From the NCBI RefSeq assembly GCF_000495435.3, contig NZ_AXUN02000222.1:1-34643 (forward strand): a stretch of DNA of 34,643 bases, in the 5' to 3' direction. Both the position numbers and the translations under genes were made by a program. Shown piece after piece: positions 6,864 to 14,600 of this stretch. Every line of letters starts with the position of its first letter. Within the stretch, counting starts at the first letter, position 1. The stretch is from Youngiibacter fragilis 232.1 (lineage in GTDB: Bacteria; Bacillota; Clostridia; Clostridiales; Clostridiaceae). The notes beneath the pieces are model-generated. The model worked only from the letters and a program-made list of their open reading frames with translations, was not told where the DNA came from and searched no databases.

Positions 6864-7871
6864 GTGATCAGAAGGAAGATAACATACGCAGTCTTGTTCA
6901 CCAGTCCCTTCATCCTTATTTTCCTTTCGCTTTTCATCGGAAGGTATCCGATTTCGTTCGGAAGGATAGTTGAGATACTTTGGAGCAGGTTGTTCGGCGG
7001 ACCAGGTATTGAGATGGATGTCCTGACGACCATAGTATGGGATATCAGACTTCCCAGAGCGCTTCTCGGCGCTCTGGTAGGTTCAAGCCTTGCTGTGAGC
7101 GGCGCTGCTTTCCAGGGCCTCTTCAGGAACCCACTGGTAAGCTCTGGAATGCTTGGCGTAAGTTCCGGTGCCGGATTCGGAGCGGCGCTTGCAATACTCA
7201 TCTTCAGCCAGTCATTCTACATATACCCGTTTGCATTCTTTTTCGGACTTTCAGCGGTGATCCTCAGCTATCTGATCGGTACGATATACAAGACGACACC
7301 ATCGATCATGCTGGTACTCAGCGGGGTCATTGTTTCTCAGATATTCTCCTCACTGATCTCACTTGTCAAGTTTGCGGCCGACCCCCAGGACCAGCTGCCT
7401 ACCATAGTGTTCTGGCTCATGGGAAGCCTTGCTTCATCACGGTACAAGGATGTGGCCTTCGCGGTCATTCCCATAGGCATAGGCATATCAGGATTGTTTC
7501 TCCTGAGATGGAGGATAAATGTCCTCTCCATGGGTGACAAGGAGGCAAAGACACTAGGGATTAACACCAGGGTCACGAAGAGCCTGATAATCCTGTTCGC
7601 TACACTGTCGACTGTAGGTGCTGTATGTGTTAGCGGAATAGTAGGCTGGGTTGGCCTTGTCATACCGCATATCGGAAGGATGGTTGCAGGCAATGACAAC
7701 AGGACGCTGATTCCTGTTTCCATATCCCTCGGGGCAAGCTTCATGATTATTGTTGACCTTCTTGCGAGGAATCTGACGGGTTCTGAGATACCACTCGGAA
7801 TACTCACCTCACTTATAGGTGCGCCCTTCTTCGTTTATCTGCTGAAGAAGACGAAAGGGAAAGGCTGGTAA
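6864..7871 (+). CDS. FecCD/BtuC-type ABC transporter permease
   Basis: This integral membrane subunit of a class-II metal/cofactor importer works as a homodimer with the ATPase encoded next. The GTG at 6864 (335 aa) is preferred because GGGGAGG (6852-6858) is 5 bp upstream; an in-frame GTG at 6858 overlaps the RBS. Length and about ten hydrophobic segments fit the BtuC/FhuB/FecD family. Recognisable conserved stretches are LPRALLGALVGSSLAVSGAA, FRNPLVSSGMLGVSSGAGFG, and the late GIVGWVGLVIPHIGRM and GSEIPLGILTSLIGAPFF. Relatives import siderophore iron, cobalamin, haem, and also molybdate or tungstate (Haemophilus MolB). The riboswitch and the lipoprotein upstream favour the latter. It is tightly coupled to the next gene, whose ATG starts 2 bp after this stop. 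Confidence 0.93.
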   Translation: MIRRKITYAVLFTSPFILIFLSLFIGRYPISFGRIVEILWSRLFGGPGIEMDVLTTIVWDIRLPRALLGALVGSSLAVSGAAFQGLFRNPLVSSGMLGVSSGAGFGAALAILIFSQSFYIYPFAFFFGLSAVILSYLIGTIYKTTPSIMLVLSGVIVSQIFSSLISLVKFAADPQDQLPTIVFWLMGSLASSRYKDVAFAVIPIGIGISGLFLLRWRINVLSMGDKEAKTLGINTRVTKSLIILFATLSTVGAVCVSGIVGWVGLVIPHIGRMVAGNDNRTLIPVSISLGASFMIIVDLLARNLTGSEIPLGILTSLIGAPFFVYLLKKTKGKGW

Positions 7872-7873
7872 AT

Positions 7874-8692
7874 ATGGCGATTATTGAGATAAACAATGCT
7901 GGATTCAGCTACGGGGAAAGAAGAATTTTTAAAAACATAGGATTCAAGGTGGAACCAGGGGAAATCTACTGTGTCTTCGGACCTAACGGATGTGGAAAGT
8001 CCACGCTCCTTGAATGTGTACTTGGTCTCCTGAAGCTTGACGAGGGTGAGATACTCATCGGTGGAAAGAACTCTCAGAGCATGAAGCCCTCAGAGCTTGC
8101 AAGATACGCGGCATACGTACCTCAGATGCATGAGAAGACCTTCCCTTACAAGGTCATTGATTTCGTTCTGATGGGAAGGGCAGCTTACACCAAAATGATC
8201 GGTTCGCCGGGAAAAGCAGACATCAGGATTGCTGAAAACGCACTTGATGCACTTGGGATAGGTAATTTCAGGGACAGGCCATATACTCAGCTCAGCGGCG
8301 GCGAGCTCCAGCTTGTAATGATTGCAAGAGCCCTGGCCCAGGAAACGCCGGTAATTGTGCTTGATGAGCCCACGAGCCATCTTGACTTCAAGAATGACAT
8401 TGCCATACTTGAAACCATCGCACATCTTGCGAAGGAAAGGAACCTCGCGATACTCATGGCCACCCATTTCCCTAACCAGGGATTCTTCTTTGAGTATAAG
8501 AACCTGCCAGTTGAAATACTCCTGATGGGTTATGAGAACAATCTGCTGGCAGGAAAGCCTTCGGATGTATTCACAGAGGAGAACATGCGGGTGGTATTTG
8601 GTATGGACAGCAGGGTGATTGCCTGCGAGACTGAGGAGCAGAAGATACTGAGGCAGATCGTGTCCATAAGGTCTGAATCGTCATGCCGCTGA
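7874..8692 (+). CDS. ABC transporter ATP-binding protein (FecE/BtuD/MolC type)
   Basis: This cytoplasmic ATPase (272 aa) drives the adjacent permease. Walker A is GPNGCGKST (36-44), the Q-loop is in YVPQMHE (around 79), the ABC signature is LSGGELQ (140-146), Walker B is VIVLDEP (160-166) with the D-loop SHLD, and the switch is His198 in MATHFP. The tail after residue 215 is typical of siderophore/cobalamin-type ATPases (GKPSDVFTEENMRVVFGMD). Its ATG lies 2 bp after the permease stop, so the two are probably translationally coupled. All catalytic motifs are intact. The substrate is not specified by this subunit. Confidence 0.95.
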   Translation: MAIIEINNAGFSYGERRIFKNIGFKVEPGEIYCVFGPNGCGKSTLLECVLGLLKLDEGEILIGGKNSQSMKPSELARYAAYVPQMHEKTFPYKVIDFVLMGRAAYTKMIGSPGKADIRIAENALDALGIGNFRDRPYTQLSGGELQLVMIARALAQETPVIVLDEPTSHLDFKNDIAILETIAHLAKERNLAILMATHFPNQGFFFEYKNLPVEILLMGYENNLLAGKPSDVFTEENMRVVFGMDSRVIACETEEQKILRQIVSIRSESSCR

Positions 8693-8713
8693 TTTTATGG
8701 AGGTAACATACAG

Positions 8714-9793
8714 ATGGTGAAGAGACTTGGAGCAATATTGGCATTGACCCTCCTTTTACTTGGAGCATCAGGTTGCCAAACGAAGACAAACCCTACGGTT
8801 CAGACTGAAAGCATCGCCATGGTGTCCGTTACCGATTCCTTCGGGAGAGAGGTCAATGTACCTGTGGATCCGGAAAGAGTCGCATGCCTGTATGCATTCA
8901 CAGGTCATGTGACTACACTATTGGATAAAGGTCCTGACATAGTAGCGGCGGTTGAAGGTCTCAAGAGAGACAAGCTTCTGACCCAGATGGTTCCTGAGAT
9001 ACTAACGGCGTTCATACCGCTCAGTGCGGACAAGATAAATGTGGAGGAGCTCATTAAATCTGACCCTGACCTTATTTTCATAAGGGAAGACACCGCTAAG
9101 GACGAAAGGGAGATAGAACAGCTGGACAAGACAGGTATCCCATATATCATAATCAGTGATACGACCATGGAGCAGCAGATGGAAGCCATAGGCATCATAG
9201 GAAAGGCACTTGGGAAGGAAGCTGAAGCAGATGAGTACCTTCGCTTTTACCAGGGTTCTATCGACAGGGTCAAGGCGGTAATCGATGAGATACCAGAGGC
9301 TGAAAGGGTAAGGGTCTTCCACAGTGTGAATGAAGCCACAAGGACAGATTTCAAGGATACCCTTCCGGCAGAGTGGACTGCTGCCGCAGGTGCGGTCAAC
9401 GTGTCTGTCAACAGCGACCTAAGGTTCACCGACAACAAGTATTTTGCTAGCCTTGAACAGATATACCTTTGGGAGCCTGATGTGATCCTGGCTCATGAGG
9501 ATGCAGCCCTGGAGTATATAACTACAAATGAACAATGGGCAGCTCTTGAAGCAGTCAAGTCAGGCAAAGTGTTCAAGATGCCAAACGGAATATCCAGATG
9601 GGGACATCCGGGCTCTCTTGAGACCCCGCTTGCCATCCTCTGGACAGCAAAGGCACTTTACCCTGACAGGTTCACGGATTTGGACATGTCAGCAGAGACA
9701 AAGGACTTTTATCTGAAGTTCTTCGGCATAGAACTTTCTGAAGAGGCCGTAGCAGACATACTCACTGGATCAGGCATGAGGATCCCTAAGTAG
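8714..9793 (+). CDS. Substrate-binding lipoprotein of the ABC importer
   Basis: This extracytoplasmic, lipid-anchored binding protein (359 aa) belongs to the class III (BtuF/FhuD/MolA-like) family. The signal peptide ends in the lipobox GASGC with lipidated Cys21. The mature start VTDSFGREVNVPVDPERV is characteristic of the family, followed by the first lobe with DKINVEELIKSDPDLIFI (around 113-130), a long central helix (around 175-195), and a second lobe with WEPDVILAHED and a C-terminal helix. GGAGGT is 9 bp upstream of the ATG. Position 22 bp after the ATPase and the operon context make it the specificity component. Family members bind chelated iron, cobalamin, haem, or molybdate/tungstate. 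The last is preferred here because of the Moco-type leader, but the binding residues cannot be read by eye. Confidence 0.9.
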   Translation: MVKRLGAILALTLLLLGASGCQTKTNPTVQTESIAMVSVTDSFGREVNVPVDPERVACLYAFTGHVTTLLDKGPDIVAAVEGLKRDKLLTQMVPEILTAFIPLSADKINVEELIKSDPDLIFIREDTAKDEREIEQLDKTGIPYIIISDTTMEQQMEAIGIIGKALGKEAEADEYLRFYQGSIDRVKAVIDEIPEAERVRVFHSVNEATRTDFKDTLPAEWTAAAGAVNVSVNSDLRFTDNKYFASLEQIYLWEPDVILAHEDAALEYITTNEQWAALEAVKSGKVFKMPNGISRWGHPGSLETPLAILWTAKALYPDRFTDLDMSAETKDFYLKFFGIELSEEAVADILTGSGMRIPK

Positions 9794-9835
9794 ACCGGTC
9801 AAGATGTTTAGTATAGTTATGAAAGGAGCCACAGG

Positions 9836-10588
9836 ATGAAGACGATCTTCTGCATAGATGACACTGACAACATAACAAGCACAAGAGGAACGGGAGAGCT
9901 TGCAGCGATGCTCATAGGTGAGATTGAGTCAAGAGGCTGGGGCAAGGGAGGCTACATAGTGAGGCACCAGCTGTTTGTGCATCCTGATGTGCCATACACA
10001 TCCCACAACAGCTCAATGTCCTTCACCCTTGATGTGGAAGAGGATGCACTAAGTGAAATCATAGGATTTTCCGGCCGGTTCCTGGAAGAGATGAGCGAAC
10101 CTGGCTCAGATCCCGGACTATGTGCTGCAGTCACTGATAAGCTCAATGACTCTTTAAGCCTCATCGAATTCGGAAAGGACGCAAAATGCACTGTCCTGAC
10201 AAAATATGATGCCTATTCACTGGCTGACAGGCTCGGAATACATCTCTCAGAGCACGGAGGCACCGGAATGGGCGTAATAGGTGCCCTGGCGGGAGTAGGC
10301 CTGAGGCTCAAGGGTACTGATGGAAGGGTAAGGGGCAAGTACTTTGAAGACGAGAAGAACCAGATAAAGAGCGTAAAAGATATCTTAAGCAATTCAACCA
10401 TAGAGGTCGTTTCCACGAAGGATGGCATTGCCCTCGACGGTGATGAGAAAGTGCTTCTTGGAGAAAAGGTCAAGGGCGTATATATGTATGGCAGATCAGT
10501 GCTCCTTGTATGCCAGAACCTGGCCGCAGACAAGGAAGCCCCATGGCAAACCTGCCCCATGGAATATATAAAGAGCATTTCGGGATAG
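9836..10588 (+). CDS. TiaS-like (tRNA-Ile2 agmatinylcytidine synthetase family) short protein
   Basis: The 250-aa product begins with FCIDDTDN (5-12), the N-terminal Asp-rich motif of archaeal TiaS, and keeps the second motif GGTGMGVIGALAGVGLRL (141-158). Archaeal TiaS puts agmatine on the tRNA-Ile2 anticodon and is around 420 aa with C-terminal OB-fold and zinc-ribbon tRNA-binding parts. This protein stops after the N-terminal and middle domains and has no CxxC pair. Bacteria use TilS for the equivalent tRNA step, so a tRNA role is doubtful. It has its own RBS (AAAGGAG) 42 bp after the binding-protein gene and appears to be the last gene of the Moco-riboswitch operon. It may therefore act on the imported metal or cofactor using an ATP-dependent, TiaS-like chemistry. 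That last point is inference from context only. Confidence 0.7.
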   Translation: MKTIFCIDDTDNITSTRGTGELAAMLIGEIESRGWGKGGYIVRHQLFVHPDVPYTSHNSSMSFTLDVEEDALSEIIGFSGRFLEEMSEPGSDPGLCAAVTDKLNDSLSLIEFGKDAKCTVLTKYDAYSLADRLGIHLSEHGGTGMGVIGALAGVGLRLKGTDGRVRGKYFEDEKNQIKSVKDILSNSTIEVVSTKDGIALDGDEKVLLGEKVKGVYMYGRSVLLVCQNLAADKEAPWQTCPMEYIKSISG

Positions 10589-10842
10589 TAGGATAACTGT
10601 ATTTTGCTCCAGTAATTCCCGTGGCTTATCACTTTCAATATTGGAAAGATATAAATATTTGATAAACAATGTATTAAGTAAATGAACAGTTGAAAAATGG
10701 CTCTCACTGCAAATCCACCTGATATGCAAACAATTTTAATCATGTATGGGCCGCAACGGTTTGAGGGCATTGAAACATGCATCGCGGGCCTGTTTTGACA
10801 ACTACAAACCAAATGTCGTTCATATGTCAAAAAGTGATAATC

Positions 10843-10871
10843 TTGATATTGTTTATTGTAAGTGCTATTTT
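10843..10871 (+). promoter_or_regulatory. Sigma-A-type promoter of a candidate small RNA
   Basis: The -35 box is TTGATA (10843-10848), the spacer is 17 bp and the -10 box is TATTTT (10866-10871). The start would fall near 10878. Confidence 0.5.
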
Positions 10872-10877
10872 TGTTCT

Positions 10878-10962
10878 GTAGGATGCATCAGAGCCGGAAT
10901 CGCACAATCTAAGGACAACATATCTTAAAGCGTATGCGAACCGACCCTCTGGGTCGGTTTTT
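10878..10962 (+). ncRNA. Candidate small RNA, about 85 nt
   Basis: The promoter at 10843-10871 and the terminator at 10939-10962 bracket a short unit with no RBS-led reading frame. It is not recognised as any named RNA family. It could instead be a short leader whose gene has decayed, or the terminator could belong to the TiaS-like gene about 350 bp upstream. Confidence 0.35.
10939..10962 (+). terminator. Rho-independent terminator
   Basis: A 9-bp perfect stem (AACCGACCC with GGGTCGGTT, 10939-10947 and 10951-10959) has a TCT loop and a TTTTT tail. It works on the + strand only, since no T-run is seen on the other side. Confidence 0.88.
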
Positions 10963-11100
10963 GTCATTACACGTATTTTCAGCGCATTTTACTGGTTTTT
11001 CTGCAAACTGCTTCTGCCCTTCCAGCAATGCCAAACGCTTCTATTCTGCATCTGCAATAGTCTCAATGGTTTTCCAGCGCTAATCGCTGCACAGAAGAAT

Positions 11101-11505
11101 TCAAATATCCAGAGCAAGGCTGTAGTCCTCGGGACAGTATCCTAAATCAACCGCGATTTTTGCTGGTCCTTGCATTCCTCAGTCAAGTCATCATCATATG
11201 TATTAGAGGAAAGGGACATTGCAGTCGGGTTGATTGCATGGTTCGGCAGAACCGTTGTGTAAGGATCGCTTAGCTCTAGTAAAGGCTGCTGCCAGGAGGA
11301 TTCGGAACCCATGACTCGCTTCCGCTTAAAGAAAAAAGTAGTCGCAACTGTTAGCTTGATGGTGCAGCGATGAAGACCAAGTACTCAGATGAGTGCGAAA
11401 AATCTTACTTGCGTCATTAGGATACTGGAAGTCGCCTGCAACAATGACCTCCGCGTTTGATATCTGCTTTATCTGAACTTTCAGCGTATTACCTTTGAAT
11501 CAAAA
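11101..11505 (-). pseudogene. Frameshifted gene remnant, possibly endonuclease/exonuclease/phosphatase-like
   Basis: On the minus strand three successive frames read as protein-like sequence. The first (11505 to 11326) contains NAEVIVAGDFQYPNDASKIF, resembling the AGDFN motif of the endonuclease/exonuclease/phosphatase (DNase I-like) superfamily, then CDYFF, resembling the IDYIF motif. A run of six T (coding strand; plus strand 11332-11337) appears to shift the frame. The second frame (to 11142) continues FFKRKRVMGSESSWQQPLLE and ELSDPYTTVLPNHAINPTAM, the former resembling the strand after IDYIF and the latter the SDHYPVV motif. A second shift near 11160 leads to AKIAVDLGYCPEDYSLALDI and a stop at 11101. 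Motif order matches the end of an EEP protein. The N-terminal two thirds are missing, and the 5' end abuts the giant gene's RBS. The catalytic N of GDFN is Q and the H of SDH is P, so it would be inactive. Confidence 0.4.
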
Positions 11506-11517
11506 GGAGACGATAAT

Positions 11518-11616
11518 ATGCACAAGGTGAGAGGTGACCCTGAAAAAAGACTTCTCATGCTGATTGCAGCCGTATTCACGGCACTGATTATGTTTGGATC
11601 GCGCTCTGTATTCGCA
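11518..11616 (+). other. Signal peptide of the giant protein
   Basis: Residues 1-33: a basic N-terminus with Lys3, Arg5, Lys10 and Arg11, a hydrophobic core LLMLIAAVFTALIMF (12-26), and a likely signal peptidase I site after VFA (31-33). RTX proteins of type I secretion normally have no N-terminal signal, so this one points to the Sec pathway. Confidence 0.88.
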
Positions 11617-14600
11617 AGTGAACTTGGAACTGACCCTTTGCCTGAAGAGACGGCTGTGGTTGAGACTATCCCTGAAGAGACAGCAGTTGAACCTGCACCG
11701 GATCCGGTACAGGAGATGCTGCCACCGGAGGAGACGGCACTGGAACCAGCTGCACCGGTAACAGAACCGACAGAACCGGCGCCAACTGAAGAGCTACCAC
11801 CTGAGGAGACGGCCCTGGAGCCAGCTGACCCGGCAACCGAGCCGGCAGAACCTGCACCCGAAGGTGTCATACCGACGGATGAGGCAGCTGCGCAAGTTGA
11901 TGCCATGTTGCCTGTAAACGAAGAGATTGTGCCAGCACCGGAAAATCTGACAGAACCTGTCACAGAGCCGGATGCCACAATTGATGAAGCCTTGCCTGCT
12001 GAAGAAGCAATGGAGATGCCGGTTGAAACGGCGCCAGTGCCTGAAAGCGGAGCAGGGCTTGATGTGTTTAACGTGGAGGCTACTGAACTGGTGGACCCGG
12101 CTGGATATGTATATGATGCGGTAAGCAAGGCGCCTATCACAGGTGCGACGGTGACTCTGTACAAGAAGATAGATGGAGGGACCGGTGAGGGCATATATAT
12201 CAACTATCTTGATCCGAACCCGCAGGTCACATTGGAAGACGGACACTATTCTTTCTTGGTGGGTGTAGGTGACTACAGGCTTGAAGCGAGCAAGGAGGGT
12301 TATGTGGCAGCTTCGGCAGAGTTCACACAGGAGTCCATAATTGAGCTTCCGCTGCGAAGGATCGACTTCTACCTGCTTCCGACGAGCCAGGGATGGATAT
12401 GCATCGATGGTGATGTGCAGATAAACCAGGACCTGATACTTCCAGGAACAGACATTGACCTGACATCTGCGAATACCGACAACACATTCAAGAGCATAAC
12501 GCTCCTGGATAACAAGACAATATCAACAAGGGTGCTGGCACCAGGTGAAACGGACCTTATCGGTTCGGAATCCACGGCAAGCTCAGGAGATGTATCGATG
12601 ACCGCTCCAATCATAACTATCAAGAGCGGGGCAAGGATATTGACGCATACCAATAATGAGTTCCTGGCTGGAGCCATATTGATGACAGCGATGGACACAA
12701 AGGAGACTACCATAGCAGATTTCATACCATCAGTCCAGATAGACAAGGCTGAGACGAAGATTGAGATCGGTGAGAACACTGTAATCAGGGGAGGAGATAT
12801 AACACTAGTTGCAAAGTCTGACAACGAGTACGTATTCCCGGAAAGCGTAACTGAGGCCAGCCTGGTTGAAAAGGCTGTGACTACGGGAATTGACATGCTG
12901 CAGGACATAAACCTGCTTGCAGCTGTGGCCGTATCAGATTCTGATGCGTCCATAACTGTGGGAAAAGGTTCTGAAATAAGCGGCAATACCTTTACCGCGA
13001 CGGCGAAGAGCTACACCAACGCATCCACATCGCCTATAGCGATGGGTGTAGGTGTTTCAGTCGGAGTGGCAAGCTCAAATGCTTATGTAGTAGTACACGG
13101 AAGCATAACTACAGAAGGGGACTGCTACCTTAACGCACTATCCGACAATACCCTTCAGGTGGTCGGAAGCGCAAGCGGAATAGGCGGAGTGAGCTTCGCG
13201 GTTGCTGTCAGCGTCCTCAATTCTGATGCGACAGTGCATACATCCGATACCTCGACGTTGAATGTCGGGGGAAACCTTACGCTTCTGTCTGAAACTGTAG
13301 ACAGGAACGTGACGCTGGCAAGGTCCAAGACAGGAGACAGCGGAAAGGTAGGAATGGCAGTCGCAGTCTCATATGAGAATGGGACAACTAATTCTTTGCT
13401 TGATGGTAATGCTACAGTTGCAGGGGACATGGAAGTAAGGGCCTATGCGACTAAAGATGCGATTAACATGGACAAGATGTTCGGGCAGATACCTTCAACT
13501 TCCGTAGGCGTTTGTGCCCAGACCGGAGTTAATACGACAACATTCGGAAACCTTCTGGATGATTATCAGGGCACTTTGAAGACAATGATAATGGACAAGG
13601 CGAAGGTTCTCTTCGGTAAGGTCAAGGACCTTGTGAAGAAGAAATCGGATGAGCAGCAGACCGAAGGTAAGAAGACACAGTCACAGACATCAGCCTTCGA
13701 GCTGGCGGCTGCAGTTGCTGTGTACCTTGACATCAATACTGCCACGGCCAGGATAGGACTGCCGCTTGGCACGACGTTTGCGGTAGTGAAGACGATTGGG
13801 TCCGCAACAGTAAATGCCATAGCGGAAAGCCAGCCGTATGTCATGGCGTCAGGAGCCATATCAGAGACTGAGAAGACAGCCGAACCCCAGACAGAAGAGG
13901 AGAAGAAGACCGAGTTCGCAGGGTCTGCTGCAGTGGCCATAGGCATATTCACGAATAATGCGTATGCTTTCATAGCAGACAACGCATCCGTGGACTCAGC
14001 TCATGACCTTGTTGTTAAGGCCGAGTCGCTCAACGACTTCGAATTCATGTGGGGAAAGAACATAATCCAGGAGCTCTACAAGACATACCTTGCACTTGGA
14101 GGGTCACCCACATACAAGTCGAGCGAAGGCTGGAAGATGGTCTATACCGGTGATGTAATACTGGTTGACCATGAAAATGCGACAAACGGGACACCGGGTA
14201 ACTACTACATGTACGTGGCAGAAGTCAAAGATGGCATGGTAGTATACGGACAGACCATGGACCTTAAGGCCATAGACTTCACATCAGGAATGTGGTTCGA
14301 CCTCGGTTCACTGGAGCAGGTCACTTCAGGGGACGGAGAGGTCAGCGTAAAGACTGGAGATGTGGTTGAGGTTCTTGAGGGTCATGCTGCAGGAGGAGAG
14401 GAAGGACATCTTTACAAGTATCTTGGAGAGGTTCCGGCATCAATCAACCTGACCACTGAAAACTATGCCAATGAACTGCTTTGGGAGGACATGGGCGCTG
14501 ACTGGCAGTACAGGGGCGGTGAGCTTGTAAGGACTTTCAGCACGTACCTTGACAGCTTCGGGTATGACAACAACTTCGTCAACACCTGGACCCAGAGTAC

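Larger units (their letters stand above)
10589..11517. other. Gene-poor interval before the giant gene
   Basis: This 929-bp stretch has no intact gene. It holds an A/T-rich part (10600-10840) without recognised features, a promoter-terminator pair that could make a small RNA (10843-10962), and a decayed minus-strand gene (11101-11505). The 60-codon + frame at 10746-10928 has no RBS and no recognisable content. I found no convincing promoter for the giant gene; its leader is probably within 11350-11500. Confidence 0.6.

Noticed and set aside
10213-10830. A 205-codon minus-strand frame over the TiaS-like gene
   Set aside because: It is antisense to a gene with clear family motifs and has no family resemblance of its own.
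10746-10928. A 60-codon plus-strand frame in the gap before the giant gene
   Set aside because: No RBS, no recognisable content, and it runs across the candidate small-RNA promoter.
10963-11500. A c-di-GMP riboswitch upstream of the giant adhesin-like gene
   Set aside because: Such control is known for surface proteins in Clostridia, so I looked for the class I and II conserved cores, but none was found. The interval reads instead as a decayed minus-strand gene.
11481-12203. Long minus-strand reading frame (240 codons) over the start of the giant gene
   Set aside because: It is the complement of the P/E/T-rich stalk. Its Ser/Gly/Ala/Val-rich sequence is a by-product of the opposite strand's codons; no RBS or known domain.
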